This document shows positions 8,734 through 18,036 of a stretch of 32,366 nt of DNA, one piece after another. Numbering within the stretch: position 1 is the stretch's first letter; each line of letters starts with the position of its first letter. Below the pieces are notes generated by a model that had not been told where the DNA came from, made no database searches, and was given only the letters and a program-made list of their open reading frames with translations. The translations under genes were made by a program, and so were the position numbers. The stretch comes from Alphaproteobacteria bacterium (lineage in GTDB: Bacteria; Pseudomonadota; Alphaproteobacteria; Caulobacterales; Aquidulcibacteraceae), in the NCBI GenBank assembly GCA_018969015.1, contig JAGWZE010000036.1, forward strand, positions 1 to 32,366. The letters are read 5' to 3'.

Positions 8734-9569
8734 CCAAGACAGCACCCACCTCCGACGTACCGCAGGTGCTGCTGGCGCATCATCTGCGTAAGTTGAAGCT
8801 GCCGACCTTTCAGCGCGAATACGACAAGGTCGCCAGAGAAGCCGCCAAAGAGGGGCTTGATCATCCGCGCTATCTTTTGCGGCTCGCCGAGCTCGAGCTG
8901 ATCGACCGCGAGCGCCGCATGGTCGAGCGACGCATCCGAGCGGCGAGATTCCCCGCGGTCAAGTCGATCGACACGTTCGACTTCATGGCGCTGCCAACGC
9001 TCAACAAGCCGATGGTGCTCGAGCTGGCGCGTTGCGAATTCGTCGTCGCCCGCGAAAACGTCATCGCGCTCGGCAACAGCGGCACGGGCAAGACGCACAT
9101 CGCGCTCGCTCTGGGACTGGCGGCGTGTCAGCGCGGCTTCTCGGTGGCGTTCATCACCGCGGCTTCGCTCGCTTCGCAGCTGATGGAGGCGCGCGACGAA
9201 CGCCGTCTTCTGCGGCTCCAGCAAGCCCTCGCCGCCGTGCAACTGCTCATCGTCGACGAGCTTGGCTACGTGCCGCTGTCACAGACCGGCGCGGAATTGC
9301 TCTTCGACGTCTTCAGCCAGCGCTACGAGCGCGGCGCGACGATCGTCACGTCCAACTTGCCCTTCGAGGACTGGACGAGCGTCTTCGGCTCCGAGCGCCT
9401 CACCGGCGCGCTGCTCGACCGGCTCACCCACCACGTCCACATCCTCGAGATGAACGGCGAAAGCTATCGCCTCAAAGCCTCCTCAGCCCGCAAGCGTCGC
9501 CGTATCGACGCGGCGCCTGAACCCGCCGCAACCGTCGACCCCGACACAGGCGAAATCCTTAATGGCTAG
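8730..9569 (+). CDS. istB: IS21-family helper ATPase IstB
   Basis: A 279-residue AAA+ ATPase related to DnaC that forms the target-DNA assembly with IstA. Walker A is GNSGTGKT at residues 115-122 and Walker B is LLIVDELGY at 172-180. A leading helical segment (LLAHHLRKLKLPTF) is typical of IstB. Its ATG overlaps the istA stop by four bases (ATGA), so translation is coupled. Length is at the long end of the family because of a 20-30 residue C-terminal tail rich in R and P (KRRRIDAAPEPAATV). It appears intact. Confidence 0.94.
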   Translation: MTKTAPTSDVPQVLLAHHLRKLKLPTFQREYDKVAREAAKEGLDHPRYLLRLAELELIDRERRMVERRIRAARFPAVKSIDTFDFMALPTLNKPMVLELARCEFVVARENVIALGNSGTGKTHIALALGLAACQRGFSVAFITAASLASQLMEARDERRLLRLQQALAAVQLLIVDELGYVPLSQTGAELLFDVFSQRYERGATIVTSNLPFEDWTSVFGSERLTGALLDRLTHHVHILEMNGESYRLKASSARKRRRIDAAPEPAATVDPDTGEILNG

Positions 9570-9588
9570 ACGCATTCACACTCACCGC

Positions 9589-9630
9589 CGCACGTGGAAA
9601 GGGCCCCCTCGGGGGCCCTTTCCACGTGCG
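9589..9630 (+). terminator. 20-bp-arm perfect hairpin at the 3' end of the IS21 element
   Basis: The arms 9589-9608 and 9611-9630 are perfectly complementary with a two-base loop, beginning 20 bases after the istB stop. The stem is GC-rich with a GGAAAGGGCC core. It would end istAB transcription and block read-in from outside. Confidence 0.7.
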
Positions 9631-9638
9631 CGCCACAC

Positions 9639-9705
9639 CAACCGGTGGCGGATTTTTCGGGCACCGCGTGGCCCCTTTTTCGATCACCGCGTGGCCCCAT
9701 TTTCG
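9639..9705 (+). repeat. Three 21-bp tandem repeats at the IS21 right end (transposase-binding repeats)
   Basis: Copies lie at 9639-9659, 9662-9682 and 9685-9705, at a 23-bp period. The last two differ by one base (CACCGCGTGGCCCC then TTTTTCG or ATTTTCG); the first is more degenerate (CAACCGGTGGCGGATTTTTCG). IS21 ends characteristically hold such multiple transposase-binding repeats. A single related site (CCAAAAACCAGCCAC) occurs on the opposite strand sense near the left end. Confidence 0.75.
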
Positions 9706-9852
9706 GGCGCCGTTGACACCCCGTTAAGGCGCGCGCCTTGCGCTCACATCCGCGTGTCGTAGCGGCAAATGCGGGGGCGCAAGGGCCTCCGCGCGATCAC
9801 GGTGTCGTCAATTTGGCGGAGAGCCGAAAGTCCGGATCCACCGCATAGCGGC

Positions 9853-10902
9853 CTAGCCCAGCGTGCTCATGTCGATGACGAACCGGTAGCGGACGTCGTT
9901 GCGCAGCATGCGCTCGTAGGCGGCGTTGATGTCGCCCATCGCGATCACTTCGGTCTCGGGCGTGACGTCGTGTTCTGCGCAGAAATCCAGCATTTCCTGC
10001 GTTTCGCGGATGCCGCCGATCGGCGAGCCGGCGACGCTGCGCCGCCCGCCCAGAAGCAGCCAGGCGCCCGGCCCCTTGTGCGGTTCGGCAGGGGCGCCGA
10101 CGAGGCACATCGTGCCGTTGCGCCGGAGCAGGCGCACATAGTGATCGAGATTGTGCGCGGCCGACACCGTGTTCAGGATGAAGTGGAACGAGTTGTTGTG
10201 CGCCTTCATCTGAGCGGGGTCTGTCGACAGGATCGCACTGTCCGCGCCGAGCTTGCGGGCCTCCTCGAACTTGGAGGGGGACGTCGTGAAGACCACCACT
10301 TCGGCGCCCATGGCGTGCGCGAGCTTGACGCCCATGTGGCCGAGCCCGCCCAGGCCCACGACGCCGACCTTCTTGCCCGGCCCCACGCCCCAGTGGCGCA
10401 GGGGCGAATAGGTCGTGATGCCGGCGCACAGAAGCGGCGCCGCCTTTGCGGGATCGAGGCCGGCGGGAATGCGCAGCACGAAGTGCTCGTCGACGACGAC
10501 GCTTCGGGAATAGCCGCCGAACGTCTGGCGCTGCGTGCCCTTCTCGACGCCGCCATAGGTGCCGATCTGGTGCGCGCAGAACTGCTCCTCGCCCTCGGTG
10601 CAGGGCTCGCAGGTGCGGCACGAGTCCACCATGCATCCCACGCCCACCAGATCGCCCGGCTTGTGCCGCTTCACGCCCGAACCGACCTCACGGACGCGGC
10701 CGACGATTTCGTGCCCGGGCACGGCGGGATAGACGGTCCGCCCCCATTCGTTGCGCGCATAGTGCAGGTCGGAGTGGCAGACCCCGCACCAAAGAATGTC
10801 GATGGCGACGTCCTGGGGGCCGACTTCACGACGTTCGATGGCGAGCGGCGCAAGCGGCGTGTCGGCGGCGGCGGCGGCGAAAGCGGCGACGGATGAGGGC
10901 AT
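9853..10902 (-). CDS. Zinc-dependent NAD(P)-linked alcohol dehydrogenase (cinnamyl-alcohol-dehydrogenase type)
   Basis: A 349-residue medium-chain dehydrogenase that would interconvert alcohols and aldehydes. The start is placed at the ATG at 10902, with GGTGGAG upstream; a longer frame to 10986 adds unlikely sequence. Catalytic zinc ligands C39 (WCGVCHSD), H64-E65 (PGHE) and C159 are present, as are the four structural-zinc cysteines C95, C98, C101 and C109. The Rossmann motif GLGGLGHMG is at 183-191. The order of motifs (YPAVPGHEIVG, then GVGCMVDSC) matches the YahK/CAD subfamily, often NADP-dependent on aromatic or medium-chain aldehydes. It lies 123 bp downstream of a nitrilase on the same strand, probably co-transcribed. 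Confidence 0.92.
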   Translation of the reverse strand: MPSSVAAFAAAAADTPLAPLAIERREVGPQDVAIDILWCGVCHSDLHYARNEWGRTVYPAVPGHEIVGRVREVGSGVKRHKPGDLVGVGCMVDSCRTCEPCTEGEEQFCAHQIGTYGGVEKGTQRQTFGGYSRSVVVDEHFVLRIPAGLDPAKAAPLLCAGITTYSPLRHWGVGPGKKVGVVGLGGLGHMGVKLAHAMGAEVVVFTTSPSKFEEARKLGADSAILSTDPAQMKAHNNSFHFILNTVSAAHNLDHYVRLLRRNGTMCLVGAPAEPHKGPGAWLLLGGRRSVAGSPIGGIRETQEMLDFCAEHDVTPETEVIAMGDINAAYERMLRNDVRYRFVIDMSTLG

Positions 10903-11025
10903 GACGGATCTCCACCTGTGCCCGGCCGGAACGAGCGCCGGCGTGCATGGAGCGGTCATTGTCGAGCGTCCCTGGCCCCCGCGCAATGGCCCCCATCGAC
11001 GAAGGCCCGGTCAACGGGCTCGGCG

Positions 11026-11961
11026 CTAGGGCGCGGCGGCGGCGTTGGCGCCGCGGCGGTCGCGCGTATCCACCGTCAAAGAGAAAACGTCCGGGCGCGC
11101 ATAGTGGCCGGCGACGTCCAGATCGTAGCGGCCGCGCACGACGTCATCGAGGTCGATCGTGGCGGCCAGCACGCCCTCCTGCCCGAAAAGCGGGCCGGCG
11201 ACGATCTCGCCCATCGGGTTCACGATGATGCTGCCGCCCTTGATGAGGGCGGTCGCGGGATCGTTTCCGAAGTCGGCGGCATAGGCGTCGGGGGCGTCGG
11301 CGCGCGTGAGGTATTGGCAGGCGCTGAGCACGAACATGCGCCCTTCGTAGGCAATGTGGCGCATCGAGACCCGCCACATCTCGCGCTCGTCCACCGTCGG
11401 CGCGCACCAGATGTCGACGCCTTGTGCGTACAAGGTCTGCCGCAGCAACGGCATGTAGTTCTCCCAGCAGATCGCGGCGCCCACCCGCCCCACGCTGGTC
11501 TCGACGACCGGGAGCGTCGAGCCGTCGCCCTGCGCCCAGACGAGGCGCTCGCTGGCCGTCGGCATCAGCTTGCGGCGTCGGCCGATCAGCGCGCCGTCCG
11601 GGCCGAAGAACAAGGCCGAGCAGAACAGCGACGCGCCGTCCCGCTCGATGACGCCGACGACGAGGGTCGCCTTCATGTCCGCGGCGAAACTGCCGATCGT
11701 GCGCACCTCCGGCCCGTCGAGGTCGATCGCGGCCCGCCAGTAGCGGAGATAATCCTCGCGCCCCTCGGGCGTGCGCATGCCGACGCGGGCGCCGAAATCG
11801 AGGCCCTTGGGATAGCCGCCGACATAGGCTTCCGGGAACACGGCGAGTTCGACGCCGTCCCGTCGCGCGGCTTCGCAATGTGCGGCCATGCGCTCCAGCG
11901 TGCGCGGCGTGTCGAAGAGGGTCGGTCCGGCCTGAACGACGGCGACGCGATGTTGGCGCAT
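11026..11961 (-). CDS. Nitrilase / carbon-nitrogen hydrolase
   Basis: A 311-residue cytosolic member of the nitrilase superfamily. The catalytic triad is visible: E44 (FPEAYVGGYPKG), K131 (RRRKLMPT) and C165 (GAAICWENYMP). The GAAICWENYMPLLRQ block and the GGYPKG motif are those of true nitrilases (nitrile to carboxylic acid plus ammonia) rather than amidases. The start codon at 11961 is preceded by AGGAGC. The C-terminal extension is short compared with aromatic nitrilases of about 340 residues. It is divergent from an acyl-CoA dehydrogenase and upstream of an alcohol dehydrogenase, a setting for nitrile-derived acid catabolism. The actual substrate is not evident. Confidence 0.9.
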   Translation of the reverse strand: MRQHRVAVVQAGPTLFDTPRTLERMAAHCEAARRDGVELAVFPEAYVGGYPKGLDFGARVGMRTPEGREDYLRYWRAAIDLDGPEVRTIGSFAADMKATLVVGVIERDGASLFCSALFFGPDGALIGRRRKLMPTASERLVWAQGDGSTLPVVETSVGRVGAAICWENYMPLLRQTLYAQGVDIWCAPTVDEREMWRVSMRHIAYEGRMFVLSACQYLTRADAPDAYAADFGNDPATALIKGGSIIVNPMGEIVAGPLFGQEGVLAATIDLDDVVRGRYDLDVAGHYARPDVFSLTVDTRDRRGANAAAAP

Positions 11962-12153
11962 GGGGGCTCCTGGCGAGGGTTCGATACGCTAGCCCAGCTT
12001 GCGGGCCTCGCCCAAGTGCGCCGCGGCGACGTTCCGCCCGGGGGCGGCGGCCGCCTGCCGTAAAGGGAGCGTCGCCGCCTGCCGCGATCCATGCGAGGTT
12101 CGCCGCAACACCCCCGGCGCGAGGACCGCGCCCAACCCACACGAGGCGACGCC
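11962..12153. promoter_or_regulatory. Divergent intergenic region between nitrilase and acyl-CoA dehydrogenase
   Basis: These 192 bases must hold the outward promoters of both genes. I see no convincing -35/-10 pair or operator in it; it is very GC-rich. Confidence 0.4.
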
Positions 12154-13380
12154 ATGAATTTCGAACACAGCGAGAAGGTGAAACGGCTGCTGGCGGACCT
12201 CGAAGCCTTCATGGACGAACACATCTACCCGGCCGAGCAGGCCTATTACGACTTCGTCCACGACCCCGCGAACCTGTGGAAGGAGTGGCCCGGCATGGAG
12301 CCGCTCAAGGCGAAGGCGCGCGCGCGGGGCCTCTGGAACCTGTTCCTTCCGCACGAATACGGCGCCTTCTCGCCCGGTCTGACGAACCTCGAATACGCGC
12401 CGCTCGCCGAGGTGATGGGGCGCGTGCCGTGGTCGAGCCAGGTCTTCAACTGCTCCGCCCCCGACACCGGAAATATGGAAGTGCTCGCCAAGTTCGGCTC
12501 GCCGGCACAGCAGGAGACATGGCTCAAGCCGCTGCTCGAGGGCGACATCCGCTCCGCCTACGTCATGACGGAGCCGCAGGTCGCGTCCTCGGACGCCACC
12601 AATCTCGAGCTCTCGATCCTTCCCGATGGCGATCACTACGTCATCAACGGGCGGAAATGGTGGATCTCGAACGCGATGCACCCGCGGTGCAAGATCTGGA
12701 TCGTCATGGGCAAGAGCCGGTTCGATGGGCCGCGCCACACCCAGCACTCGCAGATCCTCGTGGAGCCGGACACGCCCGGCATCACGATCGTCCGCCATCT
12801 GACGGTGTTCGGCTCGATGAATTCGCCCGGCGGCGAATGCGAGCTGCGCTTCGACAATGTGCGCGTGCCGAAGGAGAACCTGATCCTTGGCGAGGGGCGC
12901 GGCTTCGAGATTGCGCAGGGCCGCCTCGGGCCGGGACGCATCCATCACTGCATGCGCTCGATCGGCCAGGCCCAGCGCGCCCTCGAGATCATGGCGCGGC
13001 GCGCCGAGAACCGCGTCGCCTTCGGCAAGAAGCTCGCCGACCAGTCCAGCATCCGCCAGGACGTCGCGCGCAGTTTCTGCGAGATCGAGATGGCGCGGCT
13101 TCTCACGCTGAAAGCGGCGGACGCGATGGACCGTGTCGGCAACCGCGTCGCCAAGGATCTGATCGCGGCGATCAAGGTGATCGCGCCGCAAATGGCGCAG
13201 ACCGTCGCGGACCGCGCGATCCAGGTGCATGGCGGCATGGGCGTCAGCGACGACACGCCGATCGCCTATTTCTTCACGCTGAACCGCTACTTGCGCATCG
13301 CCGACGGGCCGGACGAGGTGCACATGAGCCAGCTCGGCAAGCAGAAGATCGCCGAGTACGTCGCGTCCAACGCCCGCTAG
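12154..13380 (+). CDS. Acyl-CoA dehydrogenase family protein (ACAD10/11-like)
   Basis: A 408-residue FAD enzyme expected to desaturate an acyl-CoA at alpha-beta and pass electrons to ETF. The ATG at 12154 follows CGAGGCGAC and begins [20 protein letters not shown], the N-terminus typical of the ACAD10/11-like branch; an upstream in-frame start at 12091 adds low-complexity residues. The FAD/substrate block is [15 protein letters not shown] (136-150), followed by [11 protein letters not shown] (164-174). C-terminal signatures are [21 protein letters not shown] and [13 protein letters not shown]. Family members act on long or hydroxylated acyl groups, so substrate cannot be fixed here. Its stop overlaps that of the convergent enoyl-CoA hydratase gene, which could act on its product. 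Confidence 0.92.
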   Translation: MNFEHSEKVKRLLADLEAFMDEHIYPAEQAYYDFVHDPANLWKEWPGMEPLKAKARARGLWNLFLPHEYGAFSPGLTNLEYAPLAEVMGRVPWSSQVFNCSAPDTGNMEVLAKFGSPAQQETWLKPLLEGDIRSAYVMTEPQVASSDATNLELSILPDGDHYVINGRKWWISNAMHPRCKIWIVMGKSRFDGPRHTQHSQILVEPDTPGITIVRHLTVFGSMNSPGGECELRFDNVRVPKENLILGEGRGFEIAQGRLGPGRIHHCMRSIGQAQRALEIMARRAENRVAFGKKLADQSSIRQDVARSFCEIEMARLLTLKAADAMDRVGNRVAKDLIAAIKVIAPQMAQTVADRAIQVHGGMGVSDDTPIAYFFTLNRYLRIADGPDEVHMSQLGKQKIAEYVASNAR

Positions 13381-14210
13381 GTCTGGCGCAGGCGCGCGAT
13401 CAGGTCGGGCAGGTTCAGCTCGCCGTCGCGCGTCTGCCCGCCGAGCTCGAGGAACCGCGCCATGAGGGCGCGCGCCTCGGGGATGCGCACGCTGAGATCG
13501 AAGGCGTGCGCCTCGTCGATGAAGCCGGCCGCGAGCGGCTGGGCCGCCGCCTCCACTGCGACTTTCGCGAGCCGGATGGTCTCGGCGGGCGCGGCGGCGA
13601 TCCTGCGGGCGAAGTCCGCCACCCACGGCCCGATCTCGCCTGCGTCGAAGATGCGGTTGAGATAGCCCCAGCGTTCGGCCGTCTCGGCGTCGAGATCGCC
13701 GCCGCCCATGATGATCTCCATCGCCCGCGCGCGGCCGACGAGGCGGGGCAGCATCTGCGTGCCCGTGCCCCCGGGAAGGATGCCGAGTGGCACTTCCATC
13801 TGGTTGGCGATCGTCCTGCCGCGCACCCCGAAGCGCATGTCGCAATTGGCGGCGAGTTCGCTGCCGCCGCCGCCGACGCGGCCTTCGATCTGCGCGATCG
13901 TGACCTTGTCCATCGTCCGGAACCGCTGGCACATGGCGTGGTAGGGGCCGATCTCGGGCCGCTTCCGCGCGGGCGCATCGACCGGAAACTGAAGGATGGC
14001 CGACACGTCGAAATGCGCGAGGAAGAAGTCCGGATCGGCGCTTTTGAGGACCACGACCGAGATGTCCCGATCCGCCTCCAGCGCGCTCGACAGCGCGGAC
14101 AGTTCGGCGAACAGCGCCATGGTGATGAGGTTGATGGGCGGGTTGTCGATCGTCACCGTGGCGACGCGGTCCGCGATGTCGACGCGCAGATGCTCGTAGG
14201 CGTAGGACAT
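13377..14210 (-). CDS. Enoyl-CoA hydratase/isomerase family protein
   Basis: A 277-residue crotonase-fold protein. The start at 14210 ([19 protein letters not shown]) has GGGAGA upstream; the frame is open far beyond, but that part lies opposite another gene. Both hydratase glutamates are in place: E118 ([12 protein letters not shown], including the oxyanion-hole glycines) and E139 ([23 protein letters not shown]). It should therefore hydrate trans-2-enoyl-CoA rather than only isomerise. The loop [11 protein letters not shown] replaces the usual FCAGADI segment, a variation in the substrate loop. It converges on the acyl-CoA dehydrogenase gene with the two stop codons sharing CTAG, and lies 104 bp downstream of a GST-like gene on the same strand. 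Confidence 0.9.
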   Translation of the reverse strand: MSYAYEHLRVDIADRVATVTIDNPPINLITMALFAELSALSSALEADRDISVVVLKSADPDFFLAHFDVSAILQFPVDAPARKRPEIGPYHAMCQRFRTMDKVTIAQIEGRVGGGGSELAANCDMRFGVRGRTIANQMEVPLGILPGGTGTQMLPRLVGRARAMEIIMGGGDLDAETAERWGYLNRIFDAGEIGPWVADFARRIAAAPAETIRLAKVAVEAAAQPLAAGFIDEAHAFDLSVRIPEARALMARFLELGGQTRDGELNLPDLIARLRQT

Positions 14211-14314
14211 GGCCGTTCTCCCTCGCGGCGCGCCGGGATTGTCGACCGCCCGTGCGCGCGCCGCCATTCGACCTCCCGCGTGGCCGGCCGGCAAGGGCGA
14301 ATGACGCAGGCGGT

Positions 14315-15358
14315 TCAGCCGCGGACGAGGACCTCGCAGCCCGTGCCGGCGAGGATCGCATCGACCGCCGCACGATCCGCCTCGTCCAGGGCCGCGTAGC
14401 CGGCACGAATCCAGCCGAGGCATTTGGCCTGATAGGGGAATGTCGGCTGCGTCCAGGCCGCGCCGTCGATCTCCCCGCTCCAGCTTGCCGCGCCGGCCAT
14501 CGCCGCGACCGCGTTCGCCAGAAGGAAGGGGGCATACACGCGCCCGATCTCGGCCAGCAGCGGGGCGAGGTGGTCGCGTGCGGCGTCGCGTGAAATCCAC
14601 GCGTCCGGCGCCGGCGCGAGGCCGGACAGATCCTCCACGCGATCGACCCACGCGCGAACGCGCCGCGTGGTCGCGACGGTGATCGCCGCAGACGTTGGCT
14701 CGACGATCGCGAGCTGCGTGAGCTGGCCGAACAGGCCGAGATCTGACGTCGCCGGCCGGGCTCCGAACACGAACCCGCGCTTCTGGATCACGGCGTCGAG
14801 TGCGCCGAGGAGCCGTGCATAGGAGCGCTCGATCGTGGCGGCTGTCGTGGCGTTCGAGCCGACGACGTACAGCCGATCGATCTGCCGTTTCGAGATCTCC
14901 GCCGAGAGCTGGGCGGCCACCGCGTCCGGCAGCGTCGGATCGTTCCAGTGGATCAGCAGGGGCCCGGCGTTCTCTGCGTCCGCCGCATGCGCCCACCGGA
15001 AGTGGAACATGCATTTCGTCAGCCATTCGTCGGCGTAGTCCTCGATCAGCGCGTCGAGGAAGGCGAGCGCCGGATCGGTCGGGACGAGGCTGCGTCCCGG
15101 GACGTCACGCTCCAGGCGCCGCAGCAGGGGGCTGGAGTCCACGGCGGCTTCGACGCCACCGTCGTCCTTCGGGAAATAGAGCGTCGGCAGGAGCTTCACG
15201 GGCGGTTCGGGAAGGCCCGGCGGCGGATTGCGATGGCTGCCCCAATGAATGGCGTAGGGGATGCGCCGATAGCGCAACGCGGCGAGCACCTTGCGCGTGT
15301 AGGGCGAGCCCGGGGCGCCGAGAAGCTGCAAGGGCTGCGCGGTCGAAATCGTCGCCAT
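14315..15358 (-). CDS. Glutathione S-transferase family protein
   Basis: A 347-residue protein with an N-terminal thioredoxin-fold GST domain (LLGAPGSPYTRKVLAALRY, residues 12-30, with the SPYTRK glutathione-site loop; PPVKLLPTLYFP as the cis-Pro strand). A helical C-terminal domain follows. It is longer than common GSTs (about 210-230), because of an extra C-terminal stretch with GWIRAGYAALDEADRAAV. The start at 15358 (MATISTAQPLQLLG) has GGGAGC upstream. The reaction is unknown; GSTs in catabolic clusters may remove leaving groups or protect against electrophilic intermediates. It is probably co-transcribed with the downstream enoyl-CoA hydratase gene. Confidence 0.85.
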   Translation of the reverse strand: MATISTAQPLQLLGAPGSPYTRKVLAALRYRRIPYAIHWGSHRNPPPGLPEPPVKLLPTLYFPKDDGGVEAAVDSSPLLRRLERDVPGRSLVPTDPALAFLDALIEDYADEWLTKCMFHFRWAHAADAENAGPLLIHWNDPTLPDAVAAQLSAEISKRQIDRLYVVGSNATTAATIERSYARLLGALDAVIQKRGFVFGARPATSDLGLFGQLTQLAIVEPTSAAITVATTRRVRAWVDRVEDLSGLAPAPDAWISRDAARDHLAPLLAEIGRVYAPFLLANAVAAMAGAASWSGEIDGAAWTQPTFPYQAKCLGWIRAGYAALDEADRAAVDAILAGTGCEVLVRG

Positions 15359-15536
15359 GGCGAAGCTCCCGCGGCGCCAGCGCCGCATGTTCTGGCAGTC
15401 TGCGCGCCAATAAAGACGCCGGTCAAGCCGCCGCGGTTTCCGTCCGGGAAGGGCGTGGGCGCCACCACGGCGATTGGCGCGATCGCGCCGCGCTGGTAGC
15501 GTTCGCGCACACACCAACAAGAAGGGAAGACGCGCC

Positions 15537-16319
15537 ATGCAGATCGATTCCACCACGTCCGCCGTCGTCACCGGCGCCGCCTCCGGCCTCGGCAAGGCCA
15601 GCGCCGTCGCGCTTGCGAAGGCCGGGGTCAAGGTCGCCGTGTTCGACGTCAACGAAGCCGCCGGCGAGGCCACCGCACGCGACATCGGCGGCGTCTTCTG
15701 CAAGGTCGACATCACCAAGGAAGACAGCGTGCTCGCGGGCTTCGAGAAGGCGCGCGCCGCGCACGGCCAGGAGCGGATCCTGGTGCATTGCGCCATGACG
15801 GCGAAAGGCGGCAAGACCCTCTCCTACGACAAGGAGAACGCCCGCTTCAAACGCACGCCCACCGAAGACTACGCCTACGGCGTCGAAGGCATCTTGACCT
15901 CGAGCTACCGCGTGGCCTCGATCTCGGCGCTCGGCATGTCGTCGCTTGAGCCGCTCGAAGACGGGGAGCGCGGCGTCATCACGCTGACCGCCTCGGTCGC
16001 AGCGCAGGACGCACAGATCGGGCAGGTGATCTACGGCTCGGCGAAGGCCGGCGTGAACGGGCTCGTTCTGCCCATGGCCCGCGACCTCATGGATCTCGGC
16101 ATCCGCGTCAACTCGATCATGCCGGGAATTTTCGCGACGCCGCTGATGCTGGGTGCGCCGCAGAAAGTGCTCGACGCGCTCGGCGCGTCCGTGCCGTTCC
16201 CAAAGCGCCTCGGCAAGCCGGAGGAGTTCGGCAGCCTCGTCATGGAGCTGGTGCGCAACTCCTACTTCAACGGGCAGTGCCTGCGGCTCGACGGCGCCAT
16301 CCGCATGGCGCCGCGCTGA
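15537..16319 (+). CDS. Short-chain dehydrogenase/reductase (HSD10-like)
   Basis: A 260-residue NAD(P)-dependent SDR. The ATG at 15537 follows AAGGGAAG. The cofactor motif is TGAASGLG at 12-19 and the catalytic set is S153 (TASVAA), Y166 and K170 (YGSAK). The usual NNAG motif is replaced by VHCAM (83-87), which is unusual. The overall pattern (SAVVTGAASGLGKAS at the start, and the run VNSIMPGIFATPLMLG) resembles type-10 3-hydroxyacyl-CoA dehydrogenases, so oxidation of the hydratase product is plausible. It is divergent from the GST/hydratase pair across a 178-bp gap. The neighbourhood supports acyl-CoA catabolism, but the substrate is inferred. Confidence 0.88.
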   Translation: MQIDSTTSAVVTGAASGLGKASAVALAKAGVKVAVFDVNEAAGEATARDIGGVFCKVDITKEDSVLAGFEKARAAHGQERILVHCAMTAKGGKTLSYDKENARFKRTPTEDYAYGVEGILTSSYRVASISALGMSSLEPLEDGERGVITLTASVAAQDAQIGQVIYGSAKAGVNGLVLPMARDLMDLGIRVNSIMPGIFATPLMLGAPQKVLDALGASVPFPKRLGKPEEFGSLVMELVRNSYFNGQCLRLDGAIRMAPR

Positions 16320-16334
16320 GCTCGACACGCCGCC

Positions 16335-16364
16335 ACGAGGACGAGCACGAGCACGGGCACGGGC
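16335..16364 (+). repeat. Five degenerate hexamer repeats (ACGAGC/ACGGGC)
   Basis: The hexamers ACGAGG, ACGAGC, ACGAGC, ACGGGC and ACGGGC lie head to tail in the short gap between two convergent genes. They are probably a slippage-derived microrepeat without known function. Confidence 0.6.
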
Positions 16365-16376
16365 GCCGCGGCGTCG

Positions 16377-17735
<1,359 letters not shown>

Positions 17736-18036
17736 GAACGGCCTTTGCCACGCGTCTCCAAATAATCAGTAAAGCTTGATACCTAGACTATCGATAACTG
17801 TCGGTAATTGAGTATCGGCGGCCGCGACCAAGCACCTAGCGGACGGGATACTGTGGCATGCGCGGTCGCCAGACGCCGAGCGCGATGTTGGCGATCGCGA
17901 CGCCGATCAGGATCAAAGGCGTCGCACGGCGTCTCTCCGGATCGGGAGCATCGGGCCTTTCCGCCCGCCTCCGTGCCAGACCTGGAGGCTCGCATGCGTT
18001 TCGTCCAGCGCGTTCGCGCTCGCGACGCCGACGCGC
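17736..18036. other. Spacer between amine dehydrogenase and histidine kinase genes
   Basis: No gene is firmly supported. The end near the kinase (about 17758-17815) is notably AT-richer than the surroundings and probably contains its promoter. On the minus strand the frame after the amine dehydrogenase stop stays open to a TAG at 17836-17838 and ends with a hydrophobic segment LILIGVAIANIALGVW, but it has no ATG or GTG start. Confidence 0.4.

Larger units (their letters stand above)
7156..9718 (+). mobile_element. IS21-family insertion sequence
   Basis: The ends read TGTTAACGGTGC (left, 7156) and, on the other strand, TGTCAACGGCGC (right, ending 9718), an imperfect terminal inverted repeat. 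Inside are istA and istB overlapping as ATGA, the hallmark of IS21. The right end carries three 21-bp repeats and a long hairpin. No adjacent target duplication is evident: CCGTT precedes the left end, and CCGTT occurs two bases beyond the right end. The element interrupts a trbI-like gene. Confidence 0.9.

Noticed and set aside
9736-9784. CCTTGCGC and GCGCAAGG as a terminator for the alcohol dehydrogenase gene
   Set aside because: The arms are 8 bp with a 33-base loop and no T-run, too weak to call.
11880-14399. Long open frame on the plus strand (839 residues) and its minus-strand counterpart (848 residues)
   Set aside because: They are R/A/P/G-rich shadow frames of the nitrilase, acyl-CoA dehydrogenase and hydratase genes, which have clear motifs in other frames.
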